Shown here piece after piece: positions 54,501 through 63,328 of a DNA stretch of 64,000 bases (the first letter of the stretch is position 1; every line of letters begins with the position of its first letter). Below the pieces are notes generated by a model, which worked only from the letters and a program-made list of their open reading frames with translations, was not told the origin of the DNA and did not search any database. The stretch lies in assembly GCF_000571935.1 (NCBI RefSeq), contig NZ_ATAX01000024.1, positions 1 to 64,000 on the forward strand, given 5' to 3'. The DNA is from Ruminococcus flavefaciens 007c (GTDB lineage Bacteria > Bacillota > Clostridia > Oscillospirales > Ruminococcaceae). A program made the translations under genes and the position numbers.

Positions 54501-55888
54501 CGCATAGATATACTGAAAAGCTTTTCGGTAAATCAAATGTATTTAAAGCAGGTACAATATCCGTAGTTGCCGAAAAAACCGCCTACGGTTATGTTAAGAA
54601 GTACTGCGAGGAAAACGGCATAACTCTTAACAACGCTGAAATGAGCCGTCTTGCTATCGGCTGTACGGGTATCAAGAGGACCACAGGTCAGCATCCCGGA
54701 GGAATGGTCGTTGTTCCTTCAGATTATGATGTTTATGATTTTACTCCCGTTCAGCATCCTGCCGATACAGCGGATTCGGAGATCATAACTACTCATTTCA
54801 CATTCAACTCCCTTCATGATACGATACTTAAGCTTGACGAGCTTGGACACGTTGTTCCTACATTGTACAAGCATCTTGAAGATCTTACAGGTATCAAGAT
54901 CAAGGACGTTCCCACCTCAGATCCGGACGTAATCCGTATGTGTACAAACTGCGATGTGCTGGGAGTTACTCCCGAGGATATATACTGCAAGACAGGTAGC
55001 CTCGGCATACCTGAAATGGGTACAGGTTTTACCATACAGATGCTTCTGGATGCTAAGCCTACTAAGTTCAGTGACTTCCTTCAGATCTCCGGACTTTCAC
55101 ATGGTACTGACGTTTGGCTGGGAAATGCTAAAGACCTTATAGATAATGGTGTATGTACGATTTCCGACGTTATCGGAACCCGTGACTCCATTATGACTTA
55201 CTTATTATATAAAGGTGTTGAGCCGAAAATGGCGTTCCAGATAATGGAATGGACTCGTAAAGGCAAGGCACCGAAGCAGTTCACACCTGAGATAATCCAG
55301 ATGCTCCGCGACCACAATGTACCCGAATGGTACATTGAGAGCTGTCTGAAGATCAAGTATATGTTCCCGAAGGCTCATGCGGCGGCTTACGTTATCGCAG
55401 CTATAAAGCTTGGTTGGTTCAAGCTGCATATGCCTCTTGAGTACTATGCTACATATTTCTCTGTAAGAGGCGAAGATTTTGATGCAGAGCTGGCAGTTAA
55501 GGGCATAGGTGCAGTTCGTGCTAAAATAGAAGAGATAAAAGCTCTTGGCAACGACAGGACCAACAAGGACAGCGCTCTTTATGATATACTTCTTATCACC
55601 AATGAAATGATGTCAAGAGGTTATGAATTTCTGCCCATCGATCTTTTCAAGTCTCATGCTACTGATTACCTCGTTGAAGACGGTAAGCTGAGAATACCGT
55701 TCTCTGCAATGAGCGGAGTTGGAGACAATGCTGCCAAGGGCATTTACGAGGCTGTGCAGAAGGGCGGATTCATGTCAATAGAGGAATTCCAGTCCGAGAG
55801 CGGAGCGTCAAAAACAACAATAGATATGTTGAAAACCATAGGAGCATTTGGTGATTTGCCTGAATCAACACAGATGTCCTTCTTTTAA
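51563..55888 (+). CDS. polC: DNA polymerase III alpha subunit, PolC type
   Basis: 1441 residues, the full size for PolC. Order: N-terminal domains, OB fold near 225-320, PHP domain split around the exonuclease (ELHCHTNMSAMDAV and AMAITDHG before; CDVHFMDP after), inserted DnaQ-like proofreading exonuclease (IIFDVETTGLSFRNDRLTEIG at ~428, closing HRASDDALML). The polymerase core follows with LVGSRGSVGSSFVASM, a zinc site (CPNCKHSEF ... CPDCGKDM) and the catalytic Asp pair PDIDLNFS. It ends with a clamp-binding TQMSFF tail. The replicative polymerase of low-GC Gram-positives. 64 nt after ispG. Confidence 0.98.
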   Translation: MQVKISEFLKEYTSDLPETVLSGEIFKLTYTEKLDSIRFHARFDDVVPSDDVFAFEKAMETAIKVDQVRLACRYPSEKFGMECYGELIKLIKRDIPVVNGFLDDADVRLSEGELRIRIVHGGRDILDKFSFCLSFSRMIYNQFGVRIKVLLDGESSVSKEQFDEMIERIEADMPDYSDQLIPDKTADEIKQEEMKSVIPTATIDIGALNKEFDAESAEVIKGRAIREKPVPICEAVQQLGEKTVVVGDVFASELKEVRNEKTVVTYDITDYSGSLKVKIFATNKEVEELKLGSIKSGATVLVSGKLDYDSYARDIVISANSLIKVKRIPKMDNYPEKRVELHCHTNMSAMDAVTDPVKLINRAAEWGHQAMAITDHGCVQAFPDCMYNMPKNFKVIYGMEAYVINDIEREMVVYGDDDRSFDDEIIIFDVETTGLSFRNDRLTEIGAVKLKNLQVVDSFNTKVNPGFHIPERITELTGISDADVANAPDEAEALRMFMEFCGDKPVLVAHNARYDTNMINQVCTRQNIDFPYTWVDTLVMCQSMLPDMGRHKLNLVAKQLKLGKFDHHRASDDALMLAKIYIELIGRLKTERSFSTIQQLNILVDEIEVKKLKSYHFIILVRNQAGLKNLYRLVSLSNLEYFYKKPLIPKSKLIEHREGLIYGSACEAGEVFQAMLNMRDREYIDSLAGFYDYLEIQPIGNNEFMVRDGVARDDDELRDFNRYIVEMGDRLGKPTCATCDVHFMDPKDAIYRKIILASMGFKDAEEQAPLYLRTTEEMLAEFEYLGDEKAKEVVITNTNLIADQIEVVRPIPKGTFTPTIDGAEEELVKITHDKAHEIYGDPLPELVEKRLDRELSSIIKHGFSVLYIIAQKLVWNSVDNGYLVGSRGSVGSSFVASMAGISEVNPLPPHYVCPNCKHSEFLLDGVYGSGFDLPPKKCPDCGKDMNREGHDIPFETFLGFDGDKAPDIDLNFSDEYQFWAHRYTEKLFGKSNVFKAGTISVVAEKTAYGYVKKYCEENGITLNNAEMSRLAIGCTGIKRTTGQHPGGMVVVPSDYDVYDFTPVQHPADTADSEIITTHFTFNSLHDTILKLDELGHVVPTLYKHLEDLTGIKIKDVPTSDPDVIRMCTNCDVLGVTPEDIYCKTGSLGIPEMGTGFTIQMLLDAKPTKFSDFLQISGLSHGTDVWLGNAKDLIDNGVCTISDVIGTRDSIMTYLLYKGVEPKMAFQIMEWTRKGKAPKQFTPEIIQMLRDHNVPEWYIESCLKIKYMFPKAHAAAYVIAAIKLGWFKLHMPLEYYATYFSVRGEDFDAELAVKGIGAVRAKIEEIKALGNDRTNKDSALYDILLITNEMMSRGYEFLPIDLFKSHATDYLVEDGKLRIPFSAMSGVGDNAAKGIYEAVQKGGFMSIEEFQSESGASKTTIDMLKTIGAFGDLPESTQMSFF

Positions 55889-55889
55889 C

Positions 55890-55918
55890 TTGACTTTCTT
55901 TTAGTAATATGTTATCAT
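55890..55918 (+). promoter_or_regulatory. Promoter of the histidine operon
   Basis: TTGACT (55890-55895), 17 bp, TATCAT (55913-55918). The leader is only ~40 nt, too short for a T-box or peptide attenuator. Confidence 0.8.
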
Positions 55919-55963
55919 ATTATCATGTTAGCAGACTAAAGCGATTGTAATAAGGAGGTAAAT

Positions 55964-57160
55964 ATGAAGAATTATGATCTTATAACTCCTGAAGGAACAA
56001 AGGATCTCCTTTTTGGTGAGTGTATAGTAAGACGAAATATAGAAAATTCACTTATGGGACTTTTCAGAAGCATCGGATACAGCGAGACGATTACTCCCGG
56101 TCTGGAATTCTATGATGTATTTAATCTGAATTCCCGCTATTTCCCGCAGGAAAATCTCTATAAGCTTACAGACAGCAAGGGAAGACTTCTTGTTATGCGT
56201 CCTGATAATACTATGCCTATTGCAAGAATAGTTGCAACAAGACTCAGAGACGCAGATCTTCCGCTGAAGCTTTGTTATGCTCAGGCAGTTTATACTACCG
56301 AGCCATCTCTCAAGGGCAGAAGCGATGAAGTTATACAGACAGGAATTGAGCTGATAGGTTCCCAGCTTAAAATGGCTGATCTTGAGGTTATTTCAACAGC
56401 GGTTGATTCTCTCAGCTCCTTCGGAATGGAGTTTTCGCTCGAGCTCGGACATATAGGCATTTTTAAAGAGCTCGTAGGAAAGCTTGAGGCTTCCGATAAG
56501 GATAAAGAGGCTATAAGAAAGCTTATCGAAAACAAGAATTTCCCTGCGCTTAATGATATGCTTGACAGCTTCGGAAATTCTCCTGTTACCAATGCTCTCA
56601 AAAAGCTTCCCGCACTTTTCGGCGGAGAAGAAGTATTTGATAAGGCTGAGGAACTCATGCCTGATGAAAATATTAAGCGTATCCTTGACGAGCTTAAGGA
56701 GGTATATACCGATGCTTCCGAGCTTTGCGGCGGTGACGGTTCAATAACCGTTGATCTTGGACTTGTAAACAAGACAGACTACTACACAGGTCTTATTATA
56801 AAGGGCTATTTACAGGGACACGGTGAGGAAGTTCTCTCCGGCGGTCGCTATGACAAGCTTATCTCCGAGTTTGGATATGATGTTCCTGCTATCGGCTTTG
56901 CGGTAAATATCAATGCTGTTGCTAAGCTGTTTGAGAAGAGCGACGTTCTTCCTGCCGAGCCGAAGGCTGACGTTATTGTATATGCCGAGGAGGGCTGTGA
57001 GGTCGCAGCACTCAAAACTGCCCGTGAACTCCGCGAACAGGGGCTTATCGTGGAAAATGCACTTTTTGATGACCTTGAAAGCGTTCGTGAGTATGCTATG
57101 GAAAAGAAGATTGCAAAAGTAGTTGTTATAGACGGAGAGAGCAAGGAGGTCAACATATGA
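55964..57160 (+). CDS. hisZ: ATP phosphoribosyltransferase regulatory subunit
   Basis: 398 residues. A HisRS-like protein without aminoacylation, which binds HisG. PEGTKDLLFGEC, DSKGRLLVMRPDNTMPIARIVATRL, the GIELIG region and GGRYDKLISEFG are class II synthetase-like motifs. The short HisG encoded next requires it. AAGGAGG precedes the ATG. First gene of the histidine operon; overlaps hisG by 4 nt. Confidence 0.95.
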   Translation: MKNYDLITPEGTKDLLFGECIVRRNIENSLMGLFRSIGYSETITPGLEFYDVFNLNSRYFPQENLYKLTDSKGRLLVMRPDNTMPIARIVATRLRDADLPLKLCYAQAVYTTEPSLKGRSDEVIQTGIELIGSQLKMADLEVISTAVDSLSSFGMEFSLELGHIGIFKELVGKLEASDKDKEAIRKLIENKNFPALNDMLDSFGNSPVTNALKKLPALFGGEEVFDKAEELMPDENIKRILDELKEVYTDASELCGGDGSITVDLGLVNKTDYYTGLIIKGYLQGHGEEVLSGGRYDKLISEFGYDVPAIGFAVNINAVAKLFEKSDVLPAEPKADVIVYAEEGCEVAALKTARELREQGLIVENALFDDLESVREYAMEKKIAKVVVIDGESKEVNI

Positions 57161-57786
57161 ACAAGCCTATAAGAATGGCTCTTACTAAGGGCAGACTTGA
57201 AAAGGATACAGTTGGACTTCTTGAGATGCTTGGATTTGACTGCACAGCTGTACGCGAAAAGGGAAGAAAGCTTATTCTTCCTGTACCTGATGCTAATCTT
57301 GAAGTAGTTCTTGCAAAGGCAAATGACGTTATCACCTATGTGGAGCATGGTGTGTGCGACATGGGCGTTGTTGGCAAGGATACCATTATGGAGATGAAGG
57401 GTAAGTTCTATGAGCTTGTTGATCTCGGCTTCGGAAAGTGCAAGTTCGCTCTTGCTACTAAGAAGGGCTACGACTTTTACAGTGGTTACGGTATAAAGAC
57501 TATCGCAACAAAGTATCCCAACGTGGCAAGAAGCTTCTTTGAGAAGAAGGGGATGGATACCGAGATAATCAAGATAGAGGGCTCTGTTGAGCTGGCACCT
57601 CTCCTTGAACTTGCAGACGGTATCGTTGATATTGTTGAGACAGGTACTACTCTTAAAGAAAACGGACTTGAAGTTATCGAGGACGTTGCACCTATCTCTG
57701 CAAGACTTATCGCAAACACCGTAAGCCTGAAGATGAGACACGCTGAAATAGACAGACTTATCACACTTATAGAGGAGAATCTTTGA
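57157..57786 (+). CDS. hisG: ATP phosphoribosyltransferase, short form
   Basis: 209 residues, the length of the short HisG that lacks the C-terminal His-binding domain and works with HisZ. ALTKGRLEKDTVGLLE, DVITYVEHGVCDMGVVGKDTI and VEIVETGTTLKENGL-type loop are present. It catalyses the first step of histidine synthesis. Overlaps hisZ by 4 nt and hisD by 1 nt. Confidence 0.96.
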   Translation: MNKPIRMALTKGRLEKDTVGLLEMLGFDCTAVREKGRKLILPVPDANLEVVLAKANDVITYVEHGVCDMGVVGKDTIMEMKGKFYELVDLGFGKCKFALATKKGYDFYSGYGIKTIATKYPNVARSFFEKKGMDTEIIKIEGSVELAPLLELADGIVDIVETGTTLKENGLEVIEDVAPISARLIANTVSLKMRHAEIDRLITLIEENL

Positions 57787-59069
57787 TGAAGAAAATATTT
57801 GCAAACGGTACTGACGAAGTGGCTTTCCTCGCTGACCTTAAAAAGAGAAGCGGCGAGACAAACAAGAAGGTCACAGAAGTTGTTACTGAGATCATAGAAA
57901 ATGTAAAGAACAACGGCGACAAGGCTGTTAAGGATTATACACTTAAATTTGACGGAAACCTTCCGCAGTATTACGAAGTTCCACGCGAGGTCATCAATGA
58001 TGCTCTCACAGAAGCAGATCAGGAGTTTGTTGACGCTCTTCTCAATGCACAGGAGAAAATTGCCGATTTCCACCAGAGACAGGTTGAGCAGAGTTTTATC
58101 TCCGCCAAGGATAACGGTGTAATCATGGGACAGCGTACACGCGGTCTCCACAGAGTAGGACTCTACGTTCCCGGCGGTACAGCTGCTTATCCGTCAAGTG
58201 TTCTTATGAATGCTATTCCTGCAAAGATTGCAGGCGTTAAAGAGATAATCATGGTAACTCCTCCCCTCAAGGACGGTACTCCCAACAAGGATATCCTCGT
58301 TGCAGCTGCTATCTGCGGCGTGGACAGAGTGTTCCTTTCAGGCGGCGCACAGGCCATTGCAGCTCTTGCGTACGGTACTGAGGAGATACCGAAGTGCGAC
58401 AAGATAGTAGGTCCCGGAAATATTTATGTAGCGACCGCAAAGAAGCTTCTTTACGGAGTTGTGGATATAGATATGATAGCAGGTCCCAGTGAAATACTTG
58501 TTATTGCCGATGGCACTGCTAATCCTAAGTTTGCTGCTGCCGATCTTATGTCACAGGCTGAGCACGATGTACTTGCATCGGCTATAATGGTTACTACCAG
58601 TGAGAAGCTTGCTGATGATACTATCAAAGAGATAGACCGTCAGAAGGAATATCTCTCTAGAAAGAGCATCATTGAGAAGTCACTTGATGATTACGGTGCT
58701 GTTATCATAGCTGAAAGCCGCGAAAAGTGCGTAGAGCTGGCAAACGAGATAGCTCCCGAGCACCTTGAAGTCCTTATGGAGAACCCATTTGAGCTTCTTG
58801 GCAGCCTTGACAACGCTGGTTCCATATTCCTCGGTCACTATGCTTCCGAGCCTCTCGGTGATTACTATGCAGGACCTAATCACGTTCTGCCCACAAGCGG
58901 TACCGCTCGTTTCTTCTCGCCTCTCGGTGTAGCAAGCTTCACAAAGCGTACAGCTTATACCTACTACACTGAGGATGCTCTCAGACAGGCAAAGGACGAC
59001 ATCGTTCTTATCGCAGAGCGCGAGGGACTTACTGCTCACGCTAACGCTATCAAGGTAAGATTTGAATAA
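57786..59069 (+). CDS. hisD: Histidinol dehydrogenase
   Basis: 427 residues from ATG 57786 (a TTG one codon earlier is possible). Signature GGTAAYPSSVLMNAIPAKIAGV, AAICGVDRVFLSGGAQAIAALAYGT, IDMIAGPSEILVIAD and NHVLPTSGTARFFSPL. It converts L-histidinol to L-histidine with zinc and NAD. Translation is coupled to hisG by the TGATG overlap. Confidence 0.97.
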   Translation: MKKIFANGTDEVAFLADLKKRSGETNKKVTEVVTEIIENVKNNGDKAVKDYTLKFDGNLPQYYEVPREVINDALTEADQEFVDALLNAQEKIADFHQRQVEQSFISAKDNGVIMGQRTRGLHRVGLYVPGGTAAYPSSVLMNAIPAKIAGVKEIIMVTPPLKDGTPNKDILVAAAICGVDRVFLSGGAQAIAALAYGTEEIPKCDKIVGPGNIYVATAKKLLYGVVDIDMIAGPSEILVIADGTANPKFAAADLMSQAEHDVLASAIMVTTSEKLADDTIKEIDRQKEYLSRKSIIEKSLDDYGAVIIAESREKCVELANEIAPEHLEVLMENPFELLGSLDNAGSIFLGHYASEPLGDYYAGPNHVLPTSGTARFFSPLGVASFTKRTAYTYYTEDALRQAKDDIVLIAEREGLTAHANAIKVRFE

Positions 59070-59071
59070 AA

Positions 59072-59842
59072 ATGTTCGGTAAAAAAACTGTGCCCGAAAA
59101 TGCAAAAGAAGCTGAAGCGATAAGGAAAAACAAAGTATCAGACAGTATATTTCTTTTTATTGCTGTTTTTATGACGCTGATATCTGCATTTACCTATGTA
59201 ATGGTCGGAGTGGGACTTATCACTACTATAATGATAGTGATATGGGCTCTGGCTTTGCTTCAATGCGTCATAAAAGGAAGAAAAAGATTCTTTGAACTAA
59301 TGATTCTTTTCAGTATTGCTGTTACGATAATACTGTTTTTTCTATTAACTGCTGCAAAGGGATTCCGTTCGACAACCTCGTGGAAGTATAATGCTCAAAG
59401 GAAGTATGTTGACCTTATACACAATGGTCATTCGGATTGTTTTCCTGATAAGCTTCCTGATGATATAAGCGATTACAGTATAGAATATCTGCCAAGCTTT
59501 TTGCAGGGAACGGGGCATTTCCGTGTTCACTTCAAGACCTCTGCTGAGCAGATAGCCCGGTATGAAAATGAGTATTCTGCACAGGCGATTTATACGATTC
59601 CGCTTTCTGATTTTAATGATTCACGCAGAGTGCAGGTCAAGGAGATAAGCCCGAAAGCAAGTGCGACCTATGAAGGTGACAGTACTCTTGATGTATCTTA
59701 TGATAATAAATTCTGGGAGGGACATGAAAACAATTCGACAGTATATTTTATTTCTGCCGTTCATAACTGGAATCACCCTCACAGCGGCGCAGTTATTATA
59801 AATAAGACCGAAAAAATGGTGGAATTCACACATTTAGGATAA
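59072..59842 (+). CDS. Hypothetical membrane protein within the histidine operon
   Basis: 256 residues. Three hydrophobic segments lie in the first ~100 (about 27-48, 50-66 and 71-90), and the remaining ~150 residues are polar and probably outside. No recognised motif. It follows hisD by 2 nt, with no clear binding site (AATAAAA before ATG), which suggests coupling to hisD. Not a known histidine enzyme; it looks like an insertion in the operon order. A small hairpin with T7 lies between it and hisC. Confidence 0.65.
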   Translation: MFGKKTVPENAKEAEAIRKNKVSDSIFLFIAVFMTLISAFTYVMVGVGLITTIMIVIWALALLQCVIKGRKRFFELMILFSIAVTIILFFLLTAAKGFRSTTSWKYNAQRKYVDLIHNGHSDCFPDKLPDDISDYSIEYLPSFLQGTGHFRVHFKTSAEQIARYENEYSAQAIYTIPLSDFNDSRRVQVKEISPKASATYEGDSTLDVSYDNKFWEGHENNSTVYFISAVHNWNHPHSGAVIINKTEKMVEFTHLG

Positions 59843-59855
59843 TTTATGGGGCGGC

Positions 59856-59889
59856 TTGAAATACAGCTGCCCTATAGGTGTTTTTTTGG
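59856..59889 (+). terminator. Weak internal terminator-like hairpin before hisC
   Basis: GGGC-G-GCT / AGC-T-GCCC with one mismatch, then TATAGGTG and seven T. The separation from the T run makes it weak; it could lower expression of hisC and beyond. Confidence 0.4.
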
Positions 59890-59901
59890 AAAGGATAAAT
59901 T

Positions 59902-60960
59902 ATGAGTTACAAACTGAATAAAAAGCTGGTAAATTTAGTGCCCTACGATCCAATAACAGGACACTATGATATAAGACTTGACGCAAACGAGAGCTGCTTT
60001 AATCTAAATGACGAGTTGAAATCGAAGATCGCAAAGAGTATTTCACAAATTGATTTTAATCGTTATCCGGACTGCCTTGCTAAGGCTCCGATAAAGGCTT
60101 TCTCGGAGCTTTATAATGTTCCGGAGGAGCTTATCAGTGCAGGCAATGGCTCTGACGAGCTTATCAGCATTATCGAAGGCTGCTTCTTTGAGGCAGGTGA
60201 CACTATCGTGAACGTGTCCTATGATTTTTCAATGTATGAGTTCTATGCTCAGCTCTATGAGGTTAATGTAGAGACATACCAGAAGGAAGCAGATCTGACT
60301 ATTGATCCAGATAAGCTTATTGCCTTCTGCAAGGAAAAAAAGGCGAAGGGGCTTATATTTTCCAACCCTTGCAATCCGACTTCTCTCGGTCTTGACAGGA
60401 CTGCTGTCAGAAAAATAATCGAGTCTCTTGAAGATGTCCTTGTTATTCTTGACGAGGCTTACATGGATTTCTGGGATCAGTCCATACTTTCTGAGGTGGA
60501 TAAGTACAGTAATCTCATTATACTGAAGACCTGTTCAAAGGCTATAGGACTTGCAGCAGTAAGATTTGGCTTTGCAGTTTCAAGCAGGACTATCACCAAT
60601 GCGATAAGAGCTGCAAAATCACCTTATAACAATGATACTGTAGCTCAGACGATCGTTTCCGATATACTAAGTGAAAAACAATATCTTGCTGAATGCTGCG
60701 ATACAATCATCAGAAATACTAAAAAGCTTTACAAGGATATTTTGTCGATAAATGAAAAGTATTCTTGTTTTGAAAAGATTTTTGAGCCTTGTACAAATTT
60801 TGTTTTCATTGTAACGGACAAATACGAAGAAATATATAAGTATATGCTTGACAATTCTATTGCAATAAGAAAATTCAAAGGTGCGATAAGGATAACGGCA
60901 GGTACTGAAATGGAAAATTATAGGCTTATAGAGGTACTTGATTCTTATTTCAAAAAATAA
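59902..60960 (+). CDS. hisC: Histidinol-phosphate aminotransferase
   Basis: 352 residues. A class II PLP aminotransferase: LDANESCFNLNDEL at the N terminus, AGNGSDELISIIEGC, FSNPCNPTSLGLDR, VILDEAYMDFWD and the PLP lysine in TCSKAIGLAAVRFGF. It makes L-histidinol phosphate. GGAAAGGA precedes the ATG. Confidence 0.94.
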   Translation: MSYKLNKKLVNLVPYDPITGHYDIRLDANESCFNLNDELKSKIAKSISQIDFNRYPDCLAKAPIKAFSELYNVPEELISAGNGSDELISIIEGCFFEAGDTIVNVSYDFSMYEFYAQLYEVNVETYQKEADLTIDPDKLIAFCKEKKAKGLIFSNPCNPTSLGLDRTAVRKIIESLEDVLVILDEAYMDFWDQSILSEVDKYSNLIILKTCSKAIGLAAVRFGFAVSSRTITNAIRAAKSPYNNDTVAQTIVSDILSEKQYLAECCDTIIRNTKKLYKDILSINEKYSCFEKIFEPCTNFVFIVTDKYEEIYKYMLDNSIAIRKFKGAIRITAGTEMENYRLIEVLDSYFKK

Positions 60961-60972
60961 AAGGAGGTAATT

Positions 60973-61554
60973 ATGCGAAAATCATCTTTTGAGCGGAATA
61001 CCAAAGAAACGCAGATAAAGATTTCTGTTGAACTTGATGGTAAAGGAAAAGCTGACATTGATACTGGAGTTGGTTTCTTTGACCATATGCTCACAGCTCT
61101 CTCGGTACATAGCGGTATAAGCATGACAGTCAAGGTCAAGGGCGACCTTCACGTAGACTGTCACCACACGATCGAGGACACAGGTATCGCTCTGGGACAG
61201 GCTCTGGGACAGGCTCTGGGCAATAAATCGGGTATTGTCCGCTATGGTACAGCATATATCCCGATGGACGAGTCTCTTGCAATGGCAAGTCTTGACCTTA
61301 GCAACAGGCCGTTTCTTGTTTTCAACTGCGATTTTACAAATCAGAGCTGTGGTGAGTACGATCTCTGCATGACAGAGGAGTTTTTCCGTGCGTTTGCCTT
61401 CAATTCAGGAATGACACTTCATATAAACCTCCTTTACGGAAGCAATGACCACCACAAGGCAGAGGCTGTATACAAAGCTGTGGCTCACGCTCTCAAAACA
61501 GCGGTCACCGAAAATTCTGACGGATCGACTCTTTCAACGAAAGGAGTTCTCTGA
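60973..61554 (+). CDS. hisB: Imidazoleglycerol-phosphate dehydratase
   Basis: 193 residues, monofunctional form without the phosphatase domain. Metal-binding signature GVGFFDHMLTALSVHSG, DLHVDCHHTIEDTGIALGQAL and the late GSNDHHKAEAVYKAVAHAL. AAGGAGGT precedes the ATG. Since HisB here lacks histidinol-phosphatase, that step needs another protein. Its stop overlaps hisH (TGATGA). Confidence 0.97.
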   Translation: MRKSSFERNTKETQIKISVELDGKGKADIDTGVGFFDHMLTALSVHSGISMTVKVKGDLHVDCHHTIEDTGIALGQALGQALGNKSGIVRYGTAYIPMDESLAMASLDLSNRPFLVFNCDFTNQSCGEYDLCMTEEFFRAFAFNSGMTLHINLLYGSNDHHKAEAVYKAVAHALKTAVTENSDGSTLSTKGVL

Positions 61555-62156
61555 TGATAGCTATAATAGACTACGGTGCAGGTAATATTTTCAGTGTAAA
61601 GAATGCTTTGGATTATCTCGGGCTTGAAAGCCGACTTGTCAGTGACAAGGAGTCTGTAAAGGCTGCCGATGCTGTGATACTTCCCGGAGTTGGCGCTTTC
61701 CCTGCTGCTATGAAAAAACTCGAGGCTACAGGCCTGGTGGATACTATAAAAGAAGAGGCGGCAAGAAAGCCTTTTCTCGGCATATGCCTTGGTATGCAGC
61801 TCATATTCGAGAAAGGATATGAGTTTGAGGAATGTGATGGTCTTGGTCTTATCGGCGGCAGTGTCCGCAAAATGGAAGAGCCTGATCTCATAATCCCTCA
61901 TATGGGCTGGAACAAGCTTGAAAAGCTCAATTCCTGCCCGCTTCTTGAGAATGTTGGCGAAAATGAGTATGTATATTTTGTCCACAGTTATAAGGCACAT
62001 TGTGAAGATAAGGATATTGCTGCTTATGTTGAGTATGGCGGCAGAGTTCCTGCATTGGTTTATGATGGAAAATATGTTTACGGAGCACAGTTCCACCCTG
62101 AAAAAAGCGGTGAAACAGGTCTGAAAATACTGCGCAGCTTCGGAGAACTTATATGA
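61554..62156 (+). CDS. hisH: Imidazole glycerol phosphate synthase glutaminase subunit
   Basis: 200 residues. Class I glutamine amidotransferase: IIDYGAGNIFSVKNAL, LPGVGAFPAAM, the nucleophile Cys in FLGICLGMQLIFE and the late GAQFHPEKSGETGLKIL with the catalytic His and Glu. It supplies ammonia to HisF, which must lie beyond the window. Overlaps the phosphatase gene by 4 nt. Confidence 0.97.
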   Translation: MIAIIDYGAGNIFSVKNALDYLGLESRLVSDKESVKAADAVILPGVGAFPAAMKKLEATGLVDTIKEEAARKPFLGICLGMQLIFEKGYEFEECDGLGLIGGSVRKMEEPDLIIPHMGWNKLEKLNSCPLLENVGENEYVYFVHSYKAHCEDKDIAAYVEYGGRVPALVYDGKYVYGAQFHPEKSGETGLKILRSFGELI

Positions 62157-62848
62157 TATACAAAAGCCTGCTTTCATGTTCACTCAATACAAGGGAGCTT
62201 GGCGGCAAAAAAACAGCTGACGGAAATATCACAAAATTCGGGGTATTCTGGCGAAGTGATGTTATTGCAGATCAGACAGCCGAGGATATCGAGAAGCTTC
62301 TTGAGTGTCGTATCACTACTATAATTGATATGCGCACAGAGGAAGAGATATTGAAAACTCCTAACGGCCTTGCGGACTTGAAAGGATTTAAGTATTACCA
62401 TTTTCCAATAACTGAGGGAAGCGGAGTTCCGGAGAGCCTTGAAGCAGTTCCGGTGTCGTATATCAGCATAGCTGCAGCAGAAAATATGCCAAATGTTATG
62501 AAAGTCCTTGCTGAAGCTCTGGAAGGTGTCCTTTTCCATTGCACGGCAGGGAAAGACAGGACTGGAGTTGTGAGTGCTGTAATTCTTATGGCTTGCGGTG
62601 TTGAAAGGGATATTATTGTCAGTGATTATGTTGTCAGCCGTGAATATAACAAGAAAAGGCTAAAAGCGTTTCTTGAAGCTCACCCTGAGGTTGACAGAAA
62701 CATCGTTCTTGCCAATGAAAAGAGTATGAGCGGCTTTATAGACCTTTTTACTTTGCGTTTCGGAAGTATAGAAGGCTATTTTGAGCATATCGGATTATCG
62801 GCTGAACACGCTGATATGATACGAAACAAGCTGCTGAAAGGAATTTGA
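62153..62848 (+). CDS. Cys-based phosphatase (tyrosine-phosphatase superfamily) in the histidine operon
   Basis: 231 residues. The Cx5R signature is Cys130-Arg136 in FHCTAGKDRTGVV, with the N-terminal NTRELGG and FWRSD motifs and general acid candidates in the FPITEG loop. This is the Tyr_phosphatase3 family, whose members act on phosphotyrosine, phosphoinositides or small phosphates. It is translationally coupled to hisH (ATGA overlap) and sits before hisA. As no HisN or HisJ is in the window, it is a candidate for the missing histidinol-phosphatase; that is inference only. Confidence 0.85.
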   Translation: MIYKSLLSCSLNTRELGGKKTADGNITKFGVFWRSDVIADQTAEDIEKLLECRITTIIDMRTEEEILKTPNGLADLKGFKYYHFPITEGSGVPESLEAVPVSYISIAAAENMPNVMKVLAEALEGVLFHCTAGKDRTGVVSAVILMACGVERDIIVSDYVVSREYNKKRLKAFLEAHPEVDRNIVLANEKSMSGFIDLFTLRFGSIEGYFEHIGLSAEHADMIRNKLLKGI

Positions 62849-62849
62849 T

Positions 62850-63305
62850 ATGGAGCAGTTTTCAGAAAAGCTTCGGTCTTTTTTTGCTGATTTTGGAAAA
62901 GCAAGAAAAATGGTGCTTTCAACATCTGTAAAGGACAAGGTTTCATCCAGGATGATGAGTGTTGTACAGATAGATGGAAAGTTCTATTTTCAGACTGACA
63001 AGAAACTAAGAAAATACCGACAGATTTCCGTCAATCAAAATGTTGCGCTCTGTATTGATAATATCCAGATCGAAGGTATATGCAAAGAGATCGGAAGTCC
63101 GCTTGATAATGATGTGTTTTGCTATGCTTTTCGTGAGTGCTATAAAGGCTCCTATGACGCCTACACATCATTGGAGGATGAAAGGCTTTTTGCTGTGGAG
63201 CCTGTGTTTATAGAACGCTGGATATATTTTGACGGAGTCCCTTATATTGAGACATATGATATCGAAGCCGAATATTACAGCTGTAATGAATACTCAGGAG
63301 TTTAA
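62850..63305 (+). CDS. Pyridoxamine 5'-phosphate oxidase family protein
   Basis: 151 residues of the split-barrel flavin-binding fold: KMVLSTSVKDKVSSRMMSVVQIDGKFYFQTDKKLRKYRQI, then NVALCIDNIQIEGICKEIGSP. The opening with SRMMSVV and FQTDK resembles general PNPOx-like proteins rather than PdxH. It begins 1 nt after the phosphatase gene and lies before hisA, so it is expressed with histidine genes. No known role in that pathway. Confidence 0.82.
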   Translation: MEQFSEKLRSFFADFGKARKMVLSTSVKDKVSSRMMSVVQIDGKFYFQTDKKLRKYRQISVNQNVALCIDNIQIEGICKEIGSPLDNDVFCYAFRECYKGSYDAYTSLEDERLFAVEPVFIERWIYFDGVPYIETYDIEAEYYSCNEYSGV

Positions 63306-63328
63306 AACGTAAATTAAGGAGATTATAT

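Noticed and set aside
61190..61225. Tandem GGACAGGCTCTG repeat in hisB suggesting an insertion.
   Set aside because: The protein (GQALGQALG) has the normal family length at this point, so it is a coincidental near-repeat, not an expansion.
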